Source: Pseudobutyrivibrio sp. OR37 (lineage in GTDB: Bacteria; Bacillota; Clostridia; Lachnospirales; Lachnospiraceae). Taken from it: a stretch of DNA of 52,231 nucleotides. Shown in pieces: positions 26,172 through 33,533 of the stretch. Numbering within the stretch: the stretch's first letter is position 1; every line of letters starts with the position of its first letter. The translations under genes and the position numbers were made by a program. The notes under the pieces were generated by a model. It was not told where the DNA came from, did not search any database, and saw nothing but the letters and a program-made list of their open reading frames with translations. The stretch spans positions 1 to 52,231 of the forward strand of contig NZ_FOQF01000026.1 in NCBI RefSeq assembly GCF_900113655.1. Direction: 5' to 3'.

Positions 26172-26738
26172 ATGGAAAGAGCGTTAATTGTCTGCGATAA
26201 CGAAAAGGCTACGGCATTTTATAAGTCCTATCTGAAGGAAAATGGTTATGTTGATATGCTTCAGGTGGAAAGTATATCTGCTGCAAAGCGTGCTATCACT
26301 GATTATGATTTTGATATATGTTTTGTTAATCTGCCTTTAGGTGGTTCAAATTCAATTGATCAGGTTATAGATATAGCTGAGAAAAATGTATGCCAAATCC
26401 TTCTGTTTATCAAAGCTGATTACTATGATGAGATAACAGATAAGGTGGCTGATTATGGAATCATTACTGTGTCAAAACCAATCAGTAAGCAGCTGCTGTG
26501 GCAGGCCCTTCGTCATGCCCTTGCTGCCCAAAGGCGTATTGGCATGGCCCATAAGGAAAGTGCGAAGCTAGAGAAAAAGCTTGAAGAGCTTAAGACCATT
26601 TCCAGGGCAAAGCTGCTTTTGATTATCAATGAAAATTTGACAGAGGAAGAGGCTCATAAGCAGATAGAGAAGAATGCTATGGATTTTAGAATTTCAAAAT
26701 ATCAAATGGCAAAGGACATTATAAAAAAATATCAATAA
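26172..26738 (+). CDS. ANTAR-domain antitermination regulator (response-regulator-like receiver)
   Basis: 188 residues. N-terminal receiver-like domain (1-120) and a short coiled coil leading into a clear ANTAR RNA-binding domain (about 125-188: KLEELKTISRAKLLLIINEN, LTEEEAHKQIEKNAMDFRIS, MAKDIIKKY). The receiver keeps Asp8 and a Lys at KPISK (near 106), but the phospho-acceptor position after DFDICFVNLPL is Asn, so it is probably not phosphorylated in the usual way. ANTAR proteins bind hexaloop RNA hairpins with A1/G4 and block terminators (NasR, AmiR, EutV; GlnR of solventogenic Clostridium next to glnA). Three such hexaloops precede gltB, asnB and amt here. Last gene of the gltB operon; the asnB promoter starts 16 bases after its stop. 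Confidence 0.93.
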   Translation: MERALIVCDNEKATAFYKSYLKENGYVDMLQVESISAAKRAITDYDFDICFVNLPLGGSNSIDQVIDIAEKNVCQILLFIKADYYDEITDKVADYGIITVSKPISKQLLWQALRHALAAQRRIGMAHKESAKLEKKLEELKTISRAKLLLIINENLTEEEAHKQIEKNAMDFRISKYQMAKDIIKKYQ

Positions 26739-26754
26739 ATTTTTAAAATACTTA

Positions 26755-26783
26755 TTGACAAATAAATGTCAAACGAATAATAT
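26755..26783 (+). promoter_or_regulatory. Sigma-A promoter of asnB-glnN
   Basis: Consensus TTGACA (26755-26760), 17 bases, TAATAT (26778-26783), right after the ANTAR gene. The start would be near 26790, about 18 bases before the hexaloop hairpin. Confidence 0.85.
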
Positions 26784-26807
26784 ACTAAACAAATAAAAAT
26801 CAATGGA

Positions 26808-26860
26808 ACGACAAAGGCGTCGTGGAAAGTGCTTTTATGCACGGACCACGGCGCTTTTTG
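26808..26860 (+). promoter_or_regulatory. ANTAR-type hexaloop hairpin overlapping a terminator (leader of asnB)
   Basis: Hairpin ACGAC (26808-26812), loop AAAGGC (26813-26818), GTCGT (26819-26823). The competing terminator pairs GCG-T-CGTGG with CCACG-G-CGC, has an upper stem GTGC-TTTTAT-GCAC, and ends in TTTTT (26855-26859). Compared with the gltB leader the outer stem pairs have changed on both sides while the loop is identical. No second hexaloop hairpin fits between the promoter and this element. Confidence 0.83.
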
Positions 26861-26882
26861 TGTTTCTAGGGAAGGTGATTTT

Positions 26883-28469
26883 ATGTGTTCAATAATGGCT
26901 TTAAGTAAATGCCATCTTGAAATGAAGGATTTCGAAGAGGCATTTTCAAAAACAGTAACCAGAGGGCCTGACATGCAAAAGGTTATCACAGTAAGTGATT
27001 CGGTATTGGGCTTTCAAAGATTGTCAATTATGGGTTTGAGTGATGCTGGAATGCAACCCTTTGAGCTGAACGGAAATTACGTGATATGCAACGGAGAGCT
27101 TTACGGATTCAAGAAGGTAAGGGAAGAGCTAAAGGCAGAGGGGTACAAATTCATAAGCGATAGCGATTGCGAAATAATTCTTCCAATGTATCGTAAATAC
27201 GGATGTGAGATGTTTAGTAAATTGGATGCAGAATTTGCAATGGTTATTTACGACAAGGATTTGGATGATTTGGTGGCAGCCAGAGATCCGATAGGAATCA
27301 GACCTTTGTTTTACGGATACGATAGTGAAGGAGCAATCATGTTTGCTTCCGAGGCTAAAAATCTTGTGGGACTTACAGACAAGGTAATGCCATTTCCACC
27401 GGGACATTATTATTACAAGGGTGTGTTTACCTGCTACCGAGATCTGGCAAAGCGTAAGCCTTACAGTGAGGATTCACTGGAAGAGGTAGCAGCTAAAATC
27501 AAAGAAAAGCTGGTAGCCGGCGTAGAAAAGAGACTTGATGCGGATGCACCTGTAGGCTTCCTTTTATCAGGTGGACTTGATTCATCACTGGTGTGTGCCA
27601 TAGCACAAAAGATGATGGACAAGCCAATAAAAACCTTTGCTATCGGAATGAACGAGGATGCCATTGATTTGAAGTATGCAAAGGAAGTTGCAGATTACAT
27701 CGGTTCAGAGCACCACGAAATCATCATTGATAAGGATTTAGTAATTGAGTCTTTAGAAGAAGTAGTTGCTTCACTTGGCACCTACGATATTACAACCATT
27801 AGAGCAAGCATGGGAATGTATCTTATCTGCAAGGGAATCAAAAAGCAGTTCCCAGAAATTCGAGTATTGCTTACTGGTGAGATATCAGATGAGATTTTCG
27901 GATATAAATATACAGATTTTGCACCAAATGCAGAGGAGTTCCAAAAGGAAGCGGAAAAAAGACTTAGGGAGCTTTACATGTATGATGTGTTAAGAGCGGA
28001 CAGATGCATATCAGTACATTCAATGGAAGCAAGAGTTCCATTTGGGGATTTGGATTTTGTAGATTACGTAATGAGCATTAATCCTGAAATGAAAATGAAT
28101 AAATATCAAAAGGGTAAGTATTTACTAAGACATGCTTTTGAGAAAGATGATTATTTACCTTATGACATTTTGTTCAGAGAAAAGGCAGCCTTCTCAGATG
28201 CGGTAGGACATTCCATGGTTTATTACCTAAAGGAATACGCAAACAGCATTTACTCAGATGAAGATTTGGAAAATGCAAAACGTAAATACGAATTTAGAAC
28301 ACCTTTCACCAAGGAGTCACTTCTCTACAGAGAACTGTTTGAAAAATACTACAAAGGCCAGGCACACATGATAGTAGATTTTTGGATGCCAAATAAAACA
28401 TGGCCAGGCTGCAACGTAAACGACCCATCAGCCCGCGTGCTGAGCAATTATGGTGCATCTGGCATTTAA
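26883..28469 (+). CDS. asnB: Asparagine synthase, glutamine-hydrolysing
   Basis: 528 residues from the chosen start. A longer in-frame start at 26829 is rejected: it lies inside the terminator hairpin and would bury the nucleophile. ATG at 26883 gives MCSIM with Cys2, as class II amidotransferases require once Met is removed, and has GGAAGGTG in front. The glutaminase domain (1-190) has RGPD, FQRLSIMGLSDAGMQP and CNGELYG; the synthetase domain has the PP-loop SGGLDSS (229-235) and LLTGEISDEIFGYKY. It makes asparagine from aspartate, glutamine and ATP. Glutamine synthetase III follows 23 bases later, so the donor and its user are made together. Confidence 0.94.
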   Translation: MCSIMALSKCHLEMKDFEEAFSKTVTRGPDMQKVITVSDSVLGFQRLSIMGLSDAGMQPFELNGNYVICNGELYGFKKVREELKAEGYKFISDSDCEIILPMYRKYGCEMFSKLDAEFAMVIYDKDLDDLVAARDPIGIRPLFYGYDSEGAIMFASEAKNLVGLTDKVMPFPPGHYYYKGVFTCYRDLAKRKPYSEDSLEEVAAKIKEKLVAGVEKRLDADAPVGFLLSGGLDSSLVCAIAQKMMDKPIKTFAIGMNEDAIDLKYAKEVADYIGSEHHEIIIDKDLVIESLEEVVASLGTYDITTIRASMGMYLICKGIKKQFPEIRVLLTGEISDEIFGYKYTDFAPNAEEFQKEAEKRLRELYMYDVLRADRCISVHSMEARVPFGDLDFVDYVMSINPEMKMNKYQKGKYLLRHAFEKDDYLPYDILFREKAAFSDAVGHSMVYYLKEYANSIYSDEDLENAKRKYEFRTPFTKESLLYRELFEKYYKGQAHMIVDFWMPNKTWPGCNVNDPSARVLSNYGASGI

Positions 28470-28492
28470 ATAAATTAAGGAGGATATAGATT

Positions 28493-30586
28493 ATGAGTAA
28501 AGTTACAGAGATATTTGGAAGCAAAGTCTTCAACGATGAAACCATGAAGGAGCGTCTCCCTAAGGATGCCTACAAGGCCCTTAAAAAGACAGTGGAAGAG
28601 GGACGCCCTCTAGATAGAGATTTGGCAAATGTAATCGCCCACGCCATGAAGGAATGGGCAATCGAGCTAGGTGCAACACACTTCACACATTGGTTCCAGC
28701 CAATGACTGGTGTAACTGCTGAAAAGCATGATTCATTTATTCAGCCAGAAGAGGGTGGCAAGGTTATTATGACTTTCTCTGGTAAAGAATTAATCAAGGG
28801 TGAGCCTGATGCATCATCATTTCCATCAGGTGGATTGCGTGCCACATTTGAGGCAAGAGGCTACACAGCCTGGGACCCAACAAGCTATGTATTTATAAAG
28901 GATGATACACTTTGTATTCCAACAGCCTTTTGTTCATATTCAGGAGAGGCGCTTGATAAAAAGACTCCACTTCTTCGTTCTATGGAAGCTCTTGATAAAT
29001 CAGCAGTAAGAGCATTAAAGCTGTTTGGATATGAGGATGTTAAAAGAGTTATTACAACAGTTGGACCTGAGCAGGAATATTTCCTTATTGATGAAAAGAT
29101 GTACAACAAGCGCCCAGATTTGATTTATACAGGAAGAACATTATTTGGTGCAAAGCCTCCAAAGGGACAGGAATTGGATGACCATTATTTCGGAACTATC
29201 AAGCCAAGAGTATCAGCATTTATGAAGGAGCTTGATGAAGAGCTTTGGAAGCTTGGGGTTCTTGCAAAGACAAAGCACAACGAAGTAGCCCCAGCACAGC
29301 ATGAGCTTGCGCCAGTTTATTCTACAACAAATATTGCAACAGACCACAATCAGCTTACTATGGAGATGATGAAGGTGGTTGCAAAAAGACATGGTATGAC
29401 TTGCCTGCTACATGAAAAGCCATTTGCAGGAGTCAATGGTTCAGGTAAGCATAACAACTGGTCGATTTCGACTGATACCGGAGTAAACCTGTTAGAACCA
29501 GGTGCTACACCTTCCCATAACACACAGTTCTTATTATTCCTGACAGCGGTAATAAAGGCTGTAGATGAATATCAGGAGTTGCTCCGTGTATCGGTAGCTT
29601 CTGCTGGAAATGATCATCGACTTGGTGCAAACGAGGCACCACCAGCAATCATTTCTATGTTCCTTGGAGATGAGCTTGAGGCAATTGTTGAGTCAATCAT
29701 CGATGGAACTGATTATGAGGATATTAAAAAGAAAAAGATGTCTGTAGGTGCTGTGGTAATCCCAAGCATTTCACAGGATACAACAGATAGAAACAGAACT
29801 TCACCATTTGCATTTACAGGTAATAAATTTGAGTTTAGATCACTTGGTTCAGCAGCATCTATATCAGGACCAAACGTAATCTTAAACACAATTGTTGCAG
29901 AGGAGCTTGATAAGTTTTCAGATGAGCTTGAAAAGGCAACTGATTTTGAAAAGGCATTAGCAGAGCTTTTAAAGAGAGAACTTACAGCCCATAAAAGAAT
30001 TATCTTTAACGGAAATGGCTACTCAGAGGAATGGGTTAAGGAAGCTGAAAGAAGAGGACTTAAGAATCTTAAATCTACAGTAGATGCACTTCCAGCCTTT
30101 ATTGACGAAAAGGCAATAGATGTATTTACAAAGCATAACGTATTTACGGAGCAGGAGCTTTATAGCCGATATGATATTCAGCTTGAAAACTACTACAAGG
30201 TGATTGATATTGAAGCTCTTACAATGGATGCTATGGTTAAGAAAAATATCATGGCAGCAGCAAATGATTATCAGTATTCATTAGCAGAAACAATAAATGC
30301 TAAGGCTGCTACAGGAATTGATGTTGATTCCACTGTAGAGACAAAGAGATTAAAGCAGGCATCAAAGCTTACCTTTACAATGGATGAGCGTTTAGAGAAG
30401 CTTGAGGCTGATATTGAAAAGGCAAAAGAATTAGAGGATACATATGAGCTTGCCAAGTTCCATCATGATGTGATTTTTGCAGACATGAATGAACTTAGAG
30501 AAGTGGTTGATGAGCTTGAGACAGTAGTACCAAGTGACATCTGGCCATATCCAACTTATGGAGAAATACTTTATAGCGTGAAATAA
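28493..30586 (+). CDS. glnN: Glutamine synthetase type III
   Basis: 697 residues, typical of GSIII, found in Bacteroides, cyanobacteria and rumen/gut Clostridia. Visible: [20 protein letters not shown], the [10 protein letters not shown] catalytic strand, [20 protein letters not shown], the binding segment [12 protein letters not shown], and [16 protein letters not shown]. It assimilates ammonium into glutamine, and with GltBD completes the GS-GOGAT cycle. RBS AAGGAGG, 23 bases after asnB, so it probably shares the asnB leader and its attenuation. All expected motifs are present, unlike the GS-like gene at 24907, so this is the likely functional enzyme. Confidence 0.96.
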   Translation: MSKVTEIFGSKVFNDETMKERLPKDAYKALKKTVEEGRPLDRDLANVIAHAMKEWAIELGATHFTHWFQPMTGVTAEKHDSFIQPEEGGKVIMTFSGKELIKGEPDASSFPSGGLRATFEARGYTAWDPTSYVFIKDDTLCIPTAFCSYSGEALDKKTPLLRSMEALDKSAVRALKLFGYEDVKRVITTVGPEQEYFLIDEKMYNKRPDLIYTGRTLFGAKPPKGQELDDHYFGTIKPRVSAFMKELDEELWKLGVLAKTKHNEVAPAQHELAPVYSTTNIATDHNQLTMEMMKVVAKRHGMTCLLHEKPFAGVNGSGKHNNWSISTDTGVNLLEPGATPSHNTQFLLFLTAVIKAVDEYQELLRVSVASAGNDHRLGANEAPPAIISMFLGDELEAIVESIIDGTDYEDIKKKKMSVGAVVIPSISQDTTDRNRTSPFAFTGNKFEFRSLGSAASISGPNVILNTIVAEELDKFSDELEKATDFEKALAELLKRELTAHKRIIFNGNGYSEEWVKEAERRGLKNLKSTVDALPAFIDEKAIDVFTKHNVFTEQELYSRYDIQLENYYKVIDIEALTMDAMVKKNIMAAANDYQYSLAETINAKAATGIDVDSTVETKRLKQASKLTFTMDERLEKLEADIEKAKELEDTYELAKFHHDVIFADMNELREVVDELETVVPSDIWPYPTYGEILYSVK

Positions 30587-30591
30587 GGAAC

Positions 30592-30649
30592 ACTTCATCA
30601 TGCCTTCCCCCTTTGGGGGAAGGGGGACCACGAAGTGGTGGATGAGGGT
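30592..30649. repeat. Palindromic intergenic repeat (three-way-junction fold)
   Basis: An outer stem CTTCATC with GATGAGG encloses two hairpins: CCTTCCCCC-TTT-GGGGGAAGG (30603-30623) and ACCAC-GAA-GTGGT (30627-30639). This is a REP/MITE-like module of the kind dispersed through Lachnospiraceae and related genomes. Only one copy is in the window. It has no T run, so terminator function is unlikely. Confidence 0.7.
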
Positions 30650-30668
30650 TAATAAAATAAATAACATA

Positions 30669-30715
30669 GCACAAAGGCGTGCGGCAATTATTAAGTAATT
30701 GCTGCGCGCTTTTTA
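30669..30715 (+). promoter_or_regulatory. ANTAR-type hexaloop hairpin overlapping a terminator (leader of amt)
   Basis: Hairpin GCAC (30669-30672), loop AAAGGC (30673-30678), GTGC (30679-30682). The competing terminator pairs GCG-T-GC-G-GCAATTA with TAATTGC-T-GC-G-CGC and ends in TTTTT (30710-30714). As in the other two leaders there is a U-G wobble directly after GCG. The promoter is weak by eye: TAACAT at 30662-30667 is the best -10. Confidence 0.82.
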
Positions 30716-30740
30716 TATATTTAATTAGGAGGAAATAATT

Positions 30741-32486
30741 ATGGAAGAATATTCAAGCATGTTATTTGGCGTTTGGTTCTTAATAGGCGCCGCCTTGGTA
30801 TTTTGGATGCAGGCAGGTTTTGCTATGGTGGAGGCTGGCTTTACCAGAGCAAAAAATACTGGAAACATCATAATGAAAAACCTTATGGACTTTTGTATTG
30901 GTACAGTAATGTTCGTAATCCTTGGTTTTGGATTGATGTTTGGTGAAAATGCTTTCTTTGGTCTTGTTGGAAAGCCATCCCTTCAGGTATTTACAGATTA
31001 TGCCAGCTTTGACTGGAGCAACTTTGTATTTAACCTGGTATTCTGCGCGACAACAGCTACAATCGTAAGTGGTGCTATGGCAGAGCGTACAAAGTTCATT
31101 AGCTATTGTATCTACTCAGGTATTATTTCATTAGTAATTTACCCAATCGAGGCACACTGGATTTGGGGAGGCGGCTGGCTTTCTGCTATCGGTTTCCACG
31201 ATTTCGCAGGTAGCTGTGCAATCCACATGGTAGGTGGTATTTGTGCTCTTATCGGAGCTAAAATCTTAGGACCTAGAATTGGTAAGTTTAATCATGACAG
31301 CAAGGGCAGAATTACAAAAGTAAATGCTTTCCCAGGTCACAACATTGCACTTGGAGCACTTGGTGTATTTATTCTTTGGCTTGGTTGGTATGGATTTAAC
31401 GGTGCTGCTGCAACATCAGTAGAGCAGCTTGCTTCTATATTTGTTACAACAACAATTGCACCAGCAGTTGCAACATGTACAACAATGGCTTACACATGGC
31501 TTAAGTATGGCAAGCCAGATGTATCAATGTCACTTAATGCATCACTTGCAGGCCTTGTTGCAATCACAGCCCCATGCGACGTTACAGATGCACTTGGTGC
31601 AATCATTATTGGTGTTGTTTCAGGCTTTTTAGTAGTATTTGGTGTATGGCTTCTTGACTACAAGCTTCACATTGATGATCCAGTTGGAGCTGTAGCAGTT
31701 CACATGATGAACGGTATTTGGGGAACAATTGCAGTAGGATTATTTGCAACAACATCAGCTCCTGATAGCACACTTACTGGTCTTTTTTATGGAGGAGGAT
31801 TTAAGCTTCTTGGAATTCAGCTTTTAGGTGTTCTTTCAGTTGGCGCATGGGCAGCAGTTACAATTACTATCGCATTTACGTTAATAAAAAATACTATTGG
31901 ACTTCGTGCATCAGCAGAAGAGGAAATTGTAGGTCTTGATAGAACAGAGCATGGATTGCCATCAGCATACTCTGGTTTCAACATGCTTGAGGATGATTTC
32001 GATACAGATGAATATGATGATGAGACAGCAACACTTATTACAGATACATTAGAGGCTGCAGGTCTTGCATCTATGGATGAGGCGGTTGAGGTTGAATACG
32101 CACCTTCACAGATTACATCTGCAGGAAAGCCTAGAATGACAAAGGTAGAAATCCTTTGCAAGGAGCGTAACCTTGAAAAGCTAAAGAATGCCCTTATCAA
32201 GCTTGGTATTACAGGTATGACAGTATCACATGTAATGGGCTGTGGTGTTCAGAAGGGTGCCCCTGAATATTATAGAGGTGTAGCTTTAGAGCCAGCATTA
32301 CTTCCAAAGATTAGAGTGGATGTTGTAGTTTGCAAGGTTCCTGTTAAGGATGTAATTGAAACTGCAAAGAAGGTTCTTTACACAGGTCATATCGGTGATG
32401 GCAAAATCTTCGTATATGATGTTGAGCAGGTTGTAAAGATTAGAACAGGTGAGGAAGATTTCGCAGCACTTCAGGATGTGGAATAA
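30741..32486 (+). CDS. Ammonium transporter fused to a PII signal domain
   Basis: 581 residues. The first 390 are an Amt channel with eleven predicted membrane helices and the twin pore histidines His162 (CAIHMVGG) and His321 (AVHMMNG). An acidic linker (about 391-463) leads to a complete PII domain (466-581): TKVEILCKERNLEKLKNAL, T-loop GCGVQKGAPEYYRG, and TGHIGDGKIFVYDVEQ. PII proteins block Amt by inserting the T-loop into the pore; here the plug is tethered. The tyrosine uridylylated in GlnB (Tyr51) is Leu516, so control should be by ATP/ADP/2-oxoglutarate only (inference). No free glnB is seen nearby. RBS TAGGAGGAA; the ANTAR-type leader precedes it. Confidence 0.95.
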   Translation: MEEYSSMLFGVWFLIGAALVFWMQAGFAMVEAGFTRAKNTGNIIMKNLMDFCIGTVMFVILGFGLMFGENAFFGLVGKPSLQVFTDYASFDWSNFVFNLVFCATTATIVSGAMAERTKFISYCIYSGIISLVIYPIEAHWIWGGGWLSAIGFHDFAGSCAIHMVGGICALIGAKILGPRIGKFNHDSKGRITKVNAFPGHNIALGALGVFILWLGWYGFNGAAATSVEQLASIFVTTTIAPAVATCTTMAYTWLKYGKPDVSMSLNASLAGLVAITAPCDVTDALGAIIIGVVSGFLVVFGVWLLDYKLHIDDPVGAVAVHMMNGIWGTIAVGLFATTSAPDSTLTGLFYGGGFKLLGIQLLGVLSVGAWAAVTITIAFTLIKNTIGLRASAEEEIVGLDRTEHGLPSAYSGFNMLEDDFDTDEYDDETATLITDTLEAAGLASMDEAVEVEYAPSQITSAGKPRMTKVEILCKERNLEKLKNALIKLGITGMTVSHVMGCGVQKGAPEYYRGVALEPALLPKIRVDVVVCKVPVKDVIETAKKVLYTGHIGDGKIFVYDVEQVVKIRTGEEDFAALQDVE

Positions 32487-32517
32487 AAATAGGGAGAATT
32501 AATATATAATATATAAA

Positions 32518-32562
32518 ACAAGCGGGAGATATTCCAATACGGAATGTTGCTCGCTTGTTTTT
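32518..32562 (+). terminator. Terminator of amt
   Basis: ACAAGCG pairs with CGCTTGT, with an inner ATTCC-AATAC-GGAAT stem, followed by TTTTT. Confidence 0.87.
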
Positions 32563-32587
32563 GAATAAAGAAATTGATGATTATATG

Positions 32588-32616
32588 TTAAAAATAGCCT
32601 TAACACTTGTTATAAT
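32588..32616 (+). promoter_or_regulatory. Promoter of the small membrane protein pair
   Basis: TTAAAA (32588-32593), 17 bases, TATAAT (32611-32616). Downstream lies a dyad ATTCC-AAAAT-GGAAT (32636-32650), a possible operator or small hairpin just before the RBS. Confidence 0.65.
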
Positions 32617-32671
32617 AATTCTGCTGTAAAAATATATTCCAAAATGGAATTTTGGTAAAGGAGGAAATGTT

Positions 32672-33049
32672 ATGGCATGTTTTACAGTACCAGCAGGTGA
32701 GGCTGTTGTTACAACAATCGTGAAAAAGACAATGGAAAAGAAGGGCATTGAGAAAAAAGAAAATGATGGCTCAATTCCTATGACTAGAAAATTAAAGTGG
32801 CTTTCAAATCTTTTATGGGGAGGTTCTGCATTACTTGCATTTGAGCATGTTTGGCATGGAGAGGTTCAGCCTTTCTTCCCATTCTTAACTGCAATGTCAA
32901 ATCCAGAGGACACAGCAGAAATGCTTCATGAAATCGCTACTGTAGGTGTTTCAATGGCAGTACTTGTTACATCTATTTGGGTTGGAATTTGTGTTACTGC
33001 AGATATGATTGTTAGAAGACCTTCTTCAACTGTGAAGTCTACTTTTTAG
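32672..33049 (+). CDS. Small membrane protein of unknown function
   Basis: 125 residues that I do not recognise. It starts MACFTVPAGEAVVTTIVKK, has a charged stretch (KKTMEKKGIEKKEND), then two hydrophobic segments (about 43-60, LSNLLWGGSALLAFEHVW, and 90-112, VGVSMAVLVTSIWVGICVTA) and a short basic tail. RBS AAAGGAGG. It begins after its own promoter, 185 bases beyond the amt stop, and the next small membrane gene starts nine bases after it. Co-location with amt suggests a link to nitrogen transport, but the separate promoter and lack of a hexaloop leader argue against the same control. Confidence 0.75.
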   Translation: MACFTVPAGEAVVTTIVKKTMEKKGIEKKENDGSIPMTRKLKWLSNLLWGGSALLAFEHVWHGEVQPFFPFLTAMSNPEDTAEMLHEIATVGVSMAVLVTSIWVGICVTADMIVRRPSSTVKSTF

Positions 33050-33058
33050 GAGGAGAAT

Positions 33059-33361
33059 ATGACATTATTGATTACAGTCATAGCAGCTGTTATTTCAACT
33101 GCTATTTGGTACAACAGAAAGAATGATGACATGCAGCTACATGTGTTGATGTTTATGTTTTGGGGAGCTTCAATCATGTGGTTTGTAGATGCTATTTTTG
33201 AATATGCAGAGCTTAGAGCAGAGTATTTTACACCTGCAATTGAGGATATGATTAATGATACATTCTTAGGTTTTTCAGTAATAGCTCTTGCACTTGTTAT
33301 TTGGATTTTATTTGTATTAATCAAAGATCCAAAGGGTGTTGTAAGAAAAACATTATCATAA
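33059..33361 (+). CDS. Small membrane protein of unknown function (partner of the preceding gene)
   Basis: 100 residues, not recognised. Three hydrophobic segments: about 2-17 (LLITVIAAVISTAIWY), 29-47 (VLMFMFWGASIMWFVDAIF) and 70-91 (GFSVIALALVIWILFVLI), with an acidic loop (EYAELRAEYF, IEDMIND) between the second and third. It starts nine bases after the 125-residue gene with AGGAGGAG overlapping that gene's stop, so the two are translationally coupled and may form one membrane complex. A terminator follows. Confidence 0.75.
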   Translation: MTLLITVIAAVISTAIWYNRKNDDMQLHVLMFMFWGASIMWFVDAIFEYAELRAEYFTPAIEDMINDTFLGFSVIALALVIWILFVLIKDPKGVVRKTLS

Positions 33362-33374
33362 GCAGATTTTTATC

Positions 33375-33407
33375 AAAAAAGACCATTTTTTCGAATGGTC
33401 TTTTTTT
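33375..33407 (+). terminator. Terminator after the small membrane protein pair
   Basis: AAAAAAGACCATT, loop TTTTCG, AATGGTCTTTTTTT. Symmetric A/T flanks make it potentially bidirectional. Confidence 0.92.
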
Positions 33408-33414
33408 ATTTCCT

Positions 33415-33433
33415 TAAACGTTTATGATATACT
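33415..33433 (+). promoter_or_regulatory. Alpha-galactosidase promoter with LacI-type operator
   Basis: TGATATACT (33425-33433) is an extended -10. Directly upstream, TAAACGTTTA (33415-33424) is a perfect palindrome with central CG, the core shape of LacI/GalR-family operators (including CcpA-like sites). Its place just upstream of the -10 suggests repression; no regulator gene is adjacent. Confidence 0.6.
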
Positions 33434-33533
33434 GAATTAGAATTTTCATACAGATGGGCTCAGGAAATGGAAAAATTAGTATAAAGAAGAGTGAGTTTTG
33501 ATTATTACAGTTACCACAAGTTAGGAGGAAATA

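Noticed and set aside
26829-26882. Longer N-terminus for asnB starting at 26829
   Set aside because: This stretch is the loop side of the terminator in the leader; the start at 26883 has an RBS and exposes the required Cys2.
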